Of a stretch of 64,000 nt of DNA, positions 41,162 to 48,835 are shown piece after piece. The translations under genes were made by a program, and so were the position numbers. The stretch covers positions 868,001 through 932,000 of the forward strand of contig OZ251223.1 in the NCBI GenBank assembly GCA_965240325.2. The letters run 5' to 3'. This DNA is from Rebecca billardiae RCC1528. Lineage: Eukaryota > Haptophyta. The notes beneath the pieces were generated by a model. The model worked only from the letters and a program-made list of their open reading frames with translations, did no database searches and was not told the DNA's origin. The first letter of the stretch is position 1; each line of letters begins with the position of its first letter.

Positions 41162-42496
41162 TTATTGTCTGCGTGCTGCCGCACAGTCTGCTGCTGTCGA
41201 CGGTGATGTGATGCTGATCACCGTTGATGGCAACATCCACCGCCGCAGCAGCATCGCAAGCCCCGAGACGGCCGACACCAACGCTGGTCGCTCTCGTTGT
41301 GCTGGGCCCCGGCTGCGACCGCTTGTCCGAGGCGTTGCGAGCTCGCTGCACGGTGCCGCGAGCGGCACGAGCTGCATCCGCGGCGGCGAGGTGGCACAGT
41401 CCAGGAGCCGAAGTCGGCCAAACTGCGATGGCACGGCCCCCGCGTTCACGCTCGCGCACAGCAGCCGCGCGACCACCTCGTATTCGTCGACCAGCTTCTT
41501 CGCGAGCGCGAACGACGTGGCCTCGTCCTCGATCCGGTCATGCTTCCGCGGGAAGTCGGCCGCTAGTCTCCTCGGCACGACCCGCGCGAGGCGGTCCGGG
41601 TCGGTCAGATTGTACGGTGGCCAGAAGCGCGTGCCGTTCAGCCAGTGCAGGAGGCCGCGCGCGTCATCGTCGAGCCGGTCAAAGCGCACCGCGTACGAGG
41701 TCGCGTTCGTCGTGATGAAGTCAAGCGCCTTGGCTGGCATGTGGTACCGGTACCCCATCCCCACGTGCAGGTTCGCCAGCGTCTGCTGCTTCCATCGCCT
41801 CGGGTTGATGGCCTTCTCTGCGGTCTCGAGGCAGCTGGCGGACGGAGCATCCGCGTGTGCGAGTGCGCGCGCAAACGCATCCACGCGAGCGAAGCAGCCG
41901 TACAGGACTGGCTCGAAGAGCCCAACCGGCTGATTCGTGAAGCGGGCGACATTTCCTCCACCGTCAATGTGCCGAAAGTTGAAGGCGCTTACTACCCGCT
42001 CGACGGGATCACGCAGCGTCACCACCACCCTCCTGTCCGCCAGAGCGCTTCGAGAACACAGCCCTCGTTCTGCCATATCGACAGGATTGACGTGCACTGT
42101 TCGCACGTGTCGGACGCGCGTGCGTTTGAGGAATGACTCCAATGTGGTACCGCCGGCTGCGGGGAAGGCGATGAAGCACAGCACCGACGCGCAGCACGCA
42201 TGCGCGAGGTCAGCCCGTGCGTGTGAAGTTGCGCATTCGGCGGGCGCGTGCAGGGGTCGCCGAGCCGCACTTTTCCCGACGTGGATGTTGACCAGGCGAA
42301 ATTCACCCGCCGTACAGGGTGCCGACCTGCTCTGCACGCCGATGAGCGTGGACAGAAGCGCAAGCGCCGCAAGCATCGTCACCTGAGCCTTTGCGCGACG
42401 GGTGCCGCGGCCATCGCGCAGCATCTGCATCAGCATGGTAGTCCGCAGGAACCAGCGACCGCGAATCTTTTCAGGGGCGTTCCCCGCACTGGTCAT
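41162..42496 (-). CDS. Type II membrane sulfotransferase
   Basis: The frame encodes 444 residues. A single hydrophobic helix (VTMLAALALLSTLIGV) near the N-terminus suggests a Golgi type II anchor. FIAFPAAGGTTLESFL is the 5'-phosphosulfate loop for PAPS (family form FxxxPKxGTT; here the usual Lys is Ala), and VVTLRDPVERVVSAFNFRH is the 3'-phosphate-binding RDPxxRxxS motif. Such enzymes sulfate glycans. The first ATG (42496) lies inside the 178-bp inverted repeat, so the repeat supplies promoter, 5' leader and first codons; the ATG at about 42439 (MLMQML) is an alternative. The C-terminal 60 residues are low-complexity, so a small unseen intron or frame error there is possible. Replacement of the lysine is notable. 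Confidence 0.72.
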   Translation of the reverse strand: MTSAGNAPEKIRGRWFLRTTMLMQMLRDGRGTRRAKAQVTMLAALALLSTLIGVQSRSAPCTAGEFRLVNIHVGKSAARRPLHAPAECATSHARADLAHACCASVLCFIAFPAAGGTTLESFLKRTRVRHVRTVHVNPVDMAERGLCSRSALADRRVVVTLRDPVERVVSAFNFRHIDGGGNVARFTNQPVGLFEPVLYGCFARVDAFARALAHADAPSASCLETAEKAINPRRWKQQTLANLHVGMGYRYHMPAKALDFITTNATSYAVRFDRLDDDARGLLHWLNGTRFWPPYNLTDPDRLARVVPRRLAADFPRKHDRIEDEATSFALAKKLVDEYEVVARLLCASVNAGAVPSQFGRLRLLDCATSPPRMQLVPLAAPCSELATPRTSGRSRGPAQRERPALVSAVSGLAMLLRRWMLPSTVISITSPSTAADCAAARRQ

Positions 42497-42649
42497 ACGC
42501 CAAATCGAATCGTGTTCCTATTGAAATGGGCTCTCTCTATTTAAAGCGGGTACATTTGATTACGGCCCGCGCCAGTCCGGTAGCAATGCCCCCCCCAGGG
42601 GGGGGCATTGCTTTCGGGAGCGTGTGGCAGGATCCCGGGAACGCCCTTG
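42472..42649 (-). repeat. 178-bp inverted repeat, copy a, over the sulfotransferase 5' end
   Basis: The sequence is the near-exact reverse complement of 46873-47050. In minus orientation it reads from a 31-bp palindrome (42582-42612, agcaatgc, eight C, one base, eight G, gcattgct), through tttaaatagagagagcccat, to the start codon and eight codons of the sulfotransferase. tatttaaa could act as a TATA-like element. Confidence 0.92.
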
Positions 42650-42783
42650 TACTACCAGGTACTACTTACTTAACCCCATAGTACGATAAACTTTATGTAC
42701 AGTCAGCAACTAGTTTTTAAATTCCCCTTTCCGAACGGGCTCCGGGTGATCAGGCTGGCGGCCGAAGCCTCTTGCAGCCCTCA
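42650..42783. other. Short spacer
   Basis: AT-richer sequence between the 178-bp repeat and the first MITE terminus; nothing further recognised. Confidence 0.4.
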
Positions 42784-42823
42784 CGCCTTAACCAAGTGTG
42801 CACGTTAAATCATAGTAAACTGT
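42784..42823 (+). repeat. Solitary MITE right terminus
   Basis: gccttaaccaagtgtgcacg followed by ttaaatcatagtaaactgta is nearly identical to the right end of the MITE at 42842-43117 and ends in TA. Only 16 bp (cccgggccagccccgg) separate it from the left end of that MITE. No matching left end was found upstream. Confidence 0.7.
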
Positions 42824-42841
42824 ACCCGGGCCAGCCCCGGT

Positions 42842-43117
42842 ACAGTTTATTTGTTTTAACGTGCGTAAGGCTCACGGTGGCAGGTTGCCGCGCCATCCTT
42901 CATCGCACGCTCTCCGAAGAGAGACCTGGAAACTGGTTTTGAACCCATGACCTCAGACGCAAGAGCACGCCAGTACTCCCACTCACAGTAGTCTTAGTCC
43001 TAGTCTTCAAAGTACCCTACTGTTGCGCCGGTCGGTTTTGTGGCGGTGTCTTTGTGCAGTGTTGGATGGCTTCAATCACGCCTTAACCAAGTGTGCACGT
43101 TAAAACATAGTAAACTG
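42842..43117. mobile_element. MITE, 276 bp, TA-flanked
   Basis: The left end reads TA-CAGTTTATTTGTTTTAACG and continues tgcgtaaggc; the right end, reverse complemented, reads TA-CAGTTTACTATGTTTTAACG then tgcacacttggttaaggc. These are about 35-bp imperfect terminal inverted repeats with TA at both outer edges. There is no coding capacity. The reversed subterminal word tttaacgtgcacacttggtt also occurs at 2105-2124. Dimension and ends fit a Tc1/mariner- or pogo-type nonautonomous element. Confidence 0.75.
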
Positions 43118-43396
43118 TAGCTGGTAAGCGCCTAAGCGGTAGAGGTCATGAACAGTGCACATCTACAGTCTTAGATTCCCGTGCAGGACGTCACGTGAGC
43201 ACGATGGCGGTTGTCGTCGCCGCCGGCGCGGACGTGTCTCCTGGCCAGCCGTGGGGTCAGTCTGGAGGACATTTATTTCGGTTGTAAGAGCCAGCACTCC
43301 ATCAAGACCATCGTCAGGCGGTCTTACGGCCGGACGTGCCATATCTTAGACTTACATAATTATTAAATGTGCCTGTGTGACGTGCCGTGATGGCTA

Positions 43397-43908
43397 CAGG
43401 CAATCGCGGGCAATAAGGAGCTGTCACGTTAAGAAACGGGGGCTTGCTATCTGCGGATCTGGCCTAGAAACTGAGGCTAGCGATTGGCTGGTTCGCTATA
43501 CGCATAGTCACACTAAGAAACCGGGACTACGTCGTCCCGGCTGACGAGTGTCGAGTGGTCCGCCGAGGGGCGAGGCGCAGTCGGCCCGTCGGGGACGCGG
43601 CGCGCGGCCCGACTACGAGTACAGGCCAAGTCCCGACTTCTCCTGATGACTGACTCCTGGCCAGTGCACCGCAGCATCCATGCAACATCATGCCAGATTT
43701 GCTCCAAAAAGGCCCAAAATTTTCGTTGGCCTCGCCGGCCGGGCCTAAAGACTCAGCGGGGGGCTCTGCCCCCCTGCGCCCCCCGCGCCTGCGCGGCGGG
43801 CGGACCTAGCTAAGAAACTGAGACTCCGTAGGCGCTCGGGCTACCGAACGGCTAAGAAACCGAGGCTAGCCGTGAGATCTCTGACTTCTTATTGCCCGCG
43901 ATTGCCTG
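43397..43908. mobile_element. MITE, 512 bp, perfect 21-bp TIRs, TA duplication
   Basis: The left end TA-CAGGCAATCGCGGGCAAT (from 43395) and the right end (43888-43910, reverse complement identical for 21 bp plus TA) define the element. Inside, taagaaac(t/c)gaggctag words recur at about 43431, 43468, 43812 and 43852, and a CCCCC/GGGGG-rich fold lies at 43755-43790. There is no transposase. Its CAGG start and TA duplication match the ends of the pogo-like element at 4440-6710. Confidence 0.85.
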
Positions 43909-44247
43909 TATTTAGGTCCAGGGGGCCGCACTCAGTCCATCAGATTTAACAGTCTTAGCATTGCTCCGAAGCGTTCAGGCCAGGTATATGTACTAGGTAG
44001 TCGCCCCGGCCGGATGCCAGTTCGTTCGGCGGTTGGTAACCATGATGACAGTGCATGCTATGTGTCGATGTTCACTGATGTGGTGATATTGTGGTCCAGC
44101 GCGACAAGGCACAAGCGCGGACAACTGAACTGTCAGACCAAGGGGACTCCCCTTGGTCAGACGGTACTCCCAGCATCGGTACTGAACGAACCCATTCCGA
44201 CGGCGCTACGATCGGCGACAACGACGGCTTCATGGGCGGTGACAGTT

Positions 44248-44306
44248 GGCGGGCGTCAATCTCGCCTGCCTGAGCTGTGTGCGTCTCTTATTCTTAGTAA
44301 ACTGTA
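44248..44306 (+). repeat. Dispersed short repeat R1, copy b
   Basis: The module ggcgggcgtcaat, ctcgcctgcctgagctgtgt, gcgtctcttattcttagtaa, actgta lies about 105 bp upstream of the TIM9 start codon. It shares over 50 bp with the copies at 46791 and 47091. Confidence 0.9.
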
Positions 44307-44410
44307 TGCTGGAAAATACGCGCGACGGGAAATTAAAAAGAGGAGCCCGCCGCCATCGTGGCACTTCGACAGTCGAAAGACGCCGCGTCGACAGGTGTGG
44401 ACGCGGCGCC

Positions 44411-44843
44411 ATGGACGCAGATCAGCAGCGCATGCTCGCGCAGCTCGAAGAGATGCAGATGCGCGACTCGCTGCGGACGTTCAACGGCCTTGTGGAGAGA
44501 TGCTTCTGCGAATGTGTCACGGGCTTCCGGTCGAAGTCGCTCACGGATGTGGAGGATAAGTGCGTGAAGGCGTGCGCAGAGAAATATTTTAACCATGCGG
44601 TGTGCGCTTACAAGGGCCGCGACGAGCACGCCCGCCCGTCCGCGTCCGCTACCGTGGTGTCACGTGCGCGCTTTGCATGTGCTGCGAGCGCATGTGCTCC
44701 CAACCCACTCGCTGGAATGCTCACGTGGCTGTCCCCACCCTGAATGCTGTGCATTTGCGCAGAGGAGGGTCGGACAGAGATTCGGCGAGCTCAGCCAGAA
44801 GCAGCAGGAGGAGCTCATGAAGCAGATGCAGGGGCAGAAGTGA
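44411..44843 (+). CDS. TIM9: Mitochondrial intermembrane-space chaperone Tim9
   Basis: Two exons, 44411-44599 and 44763-44843, give 89 residues, matching yeast Tim9 (87). The twin CX3C motifs are CFCEC and CVKAC, embedded in FNGLVERCFCECVTGF and KCVKACAEKYFNHA; the splice restores NHA-RRVGQRFGEL, equivalent to the HSERVGQRF of other Tim9 proteins. Tim9-Tim10 hexamers escort hydrophobic carrier precursors to TIM22; the four cysteines form two disulfides via Mia40. The intron is 163 bp, GTGTGCGC ... TTTGCGCAG. An in-frame extension upstream of 44411 reads through repeat R1 and is not expected to be coding. Confidence 0.95.
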
Positions 44844-45804
44844 GCGGCACGTGCTGTGTCGGCAGCCCACACTCTATCACACGCGTTGCAAATCCTCGTG
44901 CTGGCTGGCCCATGTCGGAGCATCAAGCTGAGCAGTCGTGATTCCAGCAATGACTAGCTCATCTGCTGGCCTGACGCTGGGACACTGGAGCTCAGCGCAG
45001 ATCCAGCTTTTTTGTCTCGGGCTGCGTGATTCAGCAGCACACCCGGCGCCAGACTGGCACGCCGACTTTCGCGGTGACTCACGGTCACGGACTTCGCATC
45101 AGTCAGACTTCATTCTGTCTTCTATAAGTCACGGCGCCTCCGGCAACCTGACAGACAGTGACAGCCGCACTGCCGCACGGGCTTCACGTCACGGTGGCGG
45201 CACGGCCCGGCCCCGAGCCCGAGCCGCAGACAGCGGTCAGACCCGGTGAGCGGAGTGGGCCGGGGCCCGCCGGTCAGGCCCGCCGCCATGACATTGACCG
45301 AATTGTATCACAAAGTGAGCGCGCAGTGATGAATGAATCAGCAATATATATATATGATGCGCGCGCGGCGGCACGCCGTCGCCAGTGCGGTGGCACGCCA
45401 CGGTCGGCGCCGCCGCGGGCCCCCGCGGGGTAGACAGGCGTGTCGCGGGTGCCGCGCTACTTAATTACGTCGGTCATCGCGGTGACACGACTCTATGTTC
45501 ATCATTGGCGCACTCTCACGACTCTGAAAGTGGCGTGTTGTCTGTTGACCACCGCGGCCGCGGTCGCCGGTCGGCCGCCGGGGCGCCGCCGTGCGACTGA
45601 TATATTGTCAGATCCGCCGCGCGGTCATCACGCGCGATGATGCCGCACCGCTACGATCACCGCCGTGGCGCTGATCATTCCGCCGTCACCGAGTCCATAT
45701 GGCGCAAACTCGTGGTAGTTTGAACGATGCCAAGAAGTAAGCACGGTGGCCCCAATATTCGACCGGCAAGTCCGAAGGGCGTTCCAGGCTGGCAAGGCTC
45801 CAGC
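44844..45804. other. Intergenic between convergent genes, no gene seen
   Basis: 960 bp. Simple gtgac/gtcac words dominate 45080-45240, a TA run sits at 45343-45354, and a GC-rich gccgccgcgggcccccgcgg palindrome lies near 45410-45428. No open frame shows domain character. Confidence 0.5.
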
Positions 45805-46785
45805 TCATTGCGACACAGCCATGGGGAGCGCGCCCAATGCCGTCGGCAGAGGGGCGTTGGTCTCAAAGTAGGCGGACGCCAGGGCGTCGGCACATGACAT
45901 CCTGCGGAGCGGCGAGAGGCTGAGCAAGCCGCCGATCAGCTCGAGCGCGTCTCGCGGCGGCACCATCGCGCCCGCCGCGCTGCCGATGCCGGTGGCGAAG
46001 AGGTCGCCCAGCGGGCGTGGCGCAACCGGCTTGAACTGCACGGCATCAGGCAGCGAGTCCCAGCCTGGCCAGGTGTTCGCTGCGTCGTAGGCGGGGGTGC
46101 CAAGCTGCGAGCAGATGCGCATGAGCTGGTCCAGAGCGGAACTCCCCGGGAACGGGGCGCGGCGCAGATGGAGCTCCGCGAAGATGCAGCCGAGAGACCA
46201 CGCGTCCACCGCCGGCCCGTACCGGCGCGCCCCGAGGAGCAGCTCGGGGCTCTGGTACCAGCGCGTAACGATGTTGGGCGTGAGCTCGGCGTCGTCGTCA
46301 GCGGCGGTGCTGAGCGCGCGCGCCGTGCCAAAATCAGCCAGCTTGAGCGCGCCGCTGGGCGCGACGAGGATGTTGCCGGGCTTCAGGTCGCGGTGGAGCA
46401 CGGCGTGCACGTGCAGGAAGCCCACGGCCGAGAGCAGCATCTGCATGTACGCCTTCACGTCCGCCGGCCGCAGCACGAGGTCGGTGCGCCTGATCACGCC
46501 TTCCAGGTCGCCGACGCAGTGCTCGAACACGAGCGAGAAGTAGCCCTCGGCGTCCCGCTCGATGATGCCGGCGAGCTCGACGATGTTGGGGTGACGCAGT
46601 TCGTTGAGATGTCGGATCTCACGGATGGCTGTGAAGTGCACACCCTGGCGCGTGCCCATCCACTTCGGGTGGAAGCGCTTGATTGCGACCGTCCGACCGG
46701 TCGCGCGCTCAGTCCCCCGGTACACCGAGCCGAACGTGCCTTCGCCGATGCGCGCACCGCGCTCGAATGCGGCCACGGCGGCCAT
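45805..46785 (-). CDS. CDK7/CDK20-type cyclin-dependent-like protein kinase
   Basis: The 326-residue protein is a complete CMGC kinase: glycine loop GEGTFGSV (14-21), K36, C-helix VHFTAIREI with E56, HRDLKPGNIL (D133), DFG (151-153), and TRWYQSPELLLGARRYGP in the activation segment. VKAYMQMLLSAVGFLHVH and LVLRPADVKAYM resemble CDK20 and CDK7 equally well; the C-terminal YFETNAPLPTALGALPM resembles CDK20 (cell-cycle-related kinase, which controls flagellar length in green algae). CDK7 would instead be the CDK-activating/TFIIH kinase. I leave the choice open. The ATG at 46785 starts right at the kinase fold; the longer frame to 46851 reads through repeat R1. No intron. Confidence 0.85.
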   Translation of the reverse strand: MAAVAAFERGARIGEGTFGSVYRGTERATGRTVAIKRFHPKWMGTRQGVHFTAIREIRHLNELRHPNIVELAGIIERDAEGYFSLVFEHCVGDLEGVIRRTDLVLRPADVKAYMQMLLSAVGFLHVHAVLHRDLKPGNILVAPSGALKLADFGTARALSTAADDDAELTPNIVTRWYQSPELLLGARRYGPAVDAWSLGCIFAELHLRRAPFPGSSALDQLMRICSQLGTPAYDAANTWPGWDSLPDAVQFKPVAPRPLGDLFATGIGSAAGAMVPPRDALELIGGLLSLSPLRRMSCADALASAYFETNAPLPTALGALPMAVSQ

Positions 46786-46790
46786 GGATT

Positions 46791-46840
46791 TATCTCGCCT
46801 GCCTGAGCTGTGTGCGTCTCTTATTCTTAGTAAACTGTAC
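46791..46840 (+). repeat. Dispersed short repeat R1, copy c
   Basis: R1 lies 6 bp upstream of the kinase start codon, in the orientation opposite to the gene, so it would form most of the kinase's 5' leader or promoter. Confidence 0.9.
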
Positions 46841-46872
46841 GCGCTCAGCACTCAGCTGGTGAAGACGTGGTG

Positions 46873-47050
46873 CAAGGGCGTTCCCGGGATCCTGCCACAC
46901 GCTCCCGAAAGCAATGCCCCCCCCTGGGGGGGGCATTGCTACCGGACTGGCGCGGGCCGTAATCAAATGTACCCGCTTTAAATAGAGAGAGCCCATTTCA
47001 ATAGGAACACGATTCGATTTGGCGTATGACCAGTGCGGGGAACGCCCCTG
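46873..47050 (+). repeat. 178-bp inverted repeat, copy b
   Basis: This is the inverted copy of 42472-42649, including the 31-bp palindrome (46910-46940), tttaaatagagagagcccat and the atgaccagtgcggggaac start-codon region of the sulfotransferase. After the shared eighth codon the frame diverges and stops quickly, so this copy carries a promoter and leader without a gene. It sits between two R1 copies. Confidence 0.92.
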
Positions 47051-47075
47051 GTGGTGCGAGCGCTTTTTAGTTTTT

Positions 47076-47146
47076 GCACACAGCTCAAACAGGCGTCAAT
47101 CTCGCCTGCCTGAGCTGTGTGCGTCTCTTATTCTTAGTAAACGGTA
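47076..47146 (+). repeat. Dispersed short repeat R1, copy d (full hairpin form)
   Basis: Here R1 is preceded by its own inverted partner: gcacacagctcaaacaggcg (47076-47095) pairs with cgcctgcctgagctgtgtgc (47103-47122) with two mismatches. The tail gtctcttattcttagtaaac follows. R1 elsewhere therefore looks like half of a hairpin-type element. Confidence 0.8.
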
Positions 47147-47734
47147 TACTAGCTACTACTTTATTTGTCACCGTGACACTCGTCACGTCGTGGTCAGTCG
47201 ACAGGCCAAGCTGAAGCCATCCAAATCGGCAGCACTTGTAATGATCTGATACTAGATTACTAGTGCCGGACACACTGAGTCGTCCCGGGTCACGGAGCAA
47301 TAATAGCTAGCACTTAGTAGCAGAGCAACCGCTTCGTGAAGGAGATGCCAAGGAGAAACCCTGACCTACGATTTTGTAGTATGCTAGTACTAGTCTAGTC
47401 ACTGCCGCAAGAATAGCAGACTGCAGAGCCCTGGCTGCGCGCCGCCGAGACGTGGCGACGGCCACCGGCGACCGTGTCCGAATGTCATCTCCGGGCCTCC
47501 GGCGCGCGCCGGCGCCGCCGCGGCGGGAGGAAGTTTGCCTCGGGGCGCATGCGGCGTGGGTCTCCCATCGGCGGGACCGTCCGATGGACATCGGACATCA
47601 CGCACTTCGTGAGTTGAGAACCGCGCGGAGGTCAGTGCGCGCACGATTGAAGCGGAGGTCTCCTCGCGCTCCCTGCGCTTGCCAGATGATGCTCGGAGGG
47701 TGTGGCCTCGTCGCCGCCGCCGCCGCCAAGCGGC
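47147..47734. other. Intergenic, no gene seen
   Basis: 588 bp; AT-richer on the left and GC-rich on the right. The minus-strand frames 47307-47825 are Arg/Ala-rich shadows. Nothing else recognised. Confidence 0.45.
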
Positions 47735-48613
47735 TCAGGCGATACGGCTGGGACTGAGCCATTCGCGAATGCGCGGGTTCCACGGGTCGTGCTGCTGCTC
47801 GTTCGGCTTGGCCGCAAAGCCCCACGTGCGCTGGTAGCGATCCTCGGCCGTGAGCGGCTTGCGCACGTGCAGCCGCGCGACGCGCCCGGCCGCGCGTGTG
47901 CGCACGATGACCTGCACGCCGTCGCCCGCGAGCGCGCGCTCGTCGCCATCCGCCGCTGCGCGCACACGCTTTGCCAGCGTGTGCGGCGGCTCGGCAGCCC
48001 CGGACGGACCCTGCGCGCCGATGCGCGCGCGCGCCGGCGGCGGCGAGCCGTCAGGCTTGGGCTCGAGCAGGTGCACCCAGTCCTTCAGGCTGACGTAGCC
48101 GCCGCCGACGCGGAGGCGGACGGTGGTCTTGGAGGGCGAGCCGCCGCCCCAGTTTCGGGCCCGCTCCTTGGTCAGGCGCGCGTCGGCCGCGACCGCTGTT
48201 TCGTGCTGGGTGAGCGCGAGGCTGGTCGTCAGCGCGGCCGCGAGGCTTTCAGGCGAGCCGGATGCGTGCCCGACGGCTTGCGCGAGCTCGACGAGCATGC
48301 GCTGAGTGGTTTCGAGGGCTGCGGCGAGCTCGACGCACCGCTGCTGCGCCGCGCGTGCCTCCTCGCGCGCGCACGCCGTCTCGCCACGCGCCGCGGCCAG
48401 CTGGTCGTGCAGGTCGTTGGTCATCTCGAGGGCCGCAGCGCGCGTGTCGGCGATCTGCGCGCGCAGCTCGTCCGGGCTCTCCGCGCCCCAGCTGTCGATG
48501 AGCTTGCCGCCAAACTTGTCGACGGGGGTCCCCGGCGAGCCAGGCATGGAGCCGCGCTCCGTCGGCGCATTCGAATACGTCGTCGCGGGTGACGAGCACT
48601 GCATCGGGGACAT
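47735..48613 (-). CDS. Coiled-coil protein with GAR-like motif, function unknown
   Basis: The frame encodes 292 residues; an internal ATG at 48547 (MPGSPGTPVDKFGGKLID) is an equally good start. Residues 45-130 form an Ala/Glu-rich coiled coil (LHDQLAAARGETACAREEAR). VRLRVGGGYVSLKDWVHLLE recalls the VRVGGGW...L..FL core of the GAS2-related (GAR) microtubule-binding domain, but Trp is replaced by Tyr and the rest of the domain is not evident. The C-terminus (TWGFAAKPNEQQHDPWNPRI) is protein-like and unassigned. It is divergent from the methyltransferase-GT25 gene with 222-288 bp between starts. No intron is visible. Confidence 0.65.
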   Translation of the reverse strand: MSPMQCSSPATTYSNAPTERGSMPGSPGTPVDKFGGKLIDSWGAESPDELRAQIADTRAAALEMTNDLHDQLAAARGETACAREEARAAQQRCVELAAALETTQRMLVELAQAVGHASGSPESLAAALTTSLALTQHETAVAADARLTKERARNWGGGSPSKTTVRLRVGGGYVSLKDWVHLLEPKPDGSPPPARARIGAQGPSGAAEPPHTLAKRVRAAADGDERALAGDGVQVIVRTRAAGRVARLHVRKPLTAEDRYQRTWGFAAKPNEQQHDPWNPRIREWLSPSRIA

Positions 48614-48835
48614 CGCGGGGGGCTGGAGGGCTGTGGCGTCCAGGAAGGGTGCGCACCCCGGCGCCCCCTTGATGATGAGTTCAGTTTGACGAACCTAAAG
48701 TCTGTACGATGAATACTCACTTTTCCCCTGGCTTATGATACAAATGTCACGCCTCCGCTGACTGCCTATCATCGTGTCGTAACTGTCTTGGTGCATACGT
48801 AACCGTCCAGTGTTCCGTATTTCCCTTTCCGATAC

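Noticed and set aside
42920-42990. tRNA-like or tRNA-derived SINE on the minus strand (gggttcaaaacc B-box)
   Set aside because: A B-box-like word is present, but I could not fold an anticodon arm or acceptor stem, so neither a tRNA nor a SINE can be supported.
46785-46851. 22-residue N-terminal extension of the CDK-like kinase
   Set aside because: The extension is a translation of dispersed repeat R1 and the kinase fold begins naturally at the ATG at 46785.
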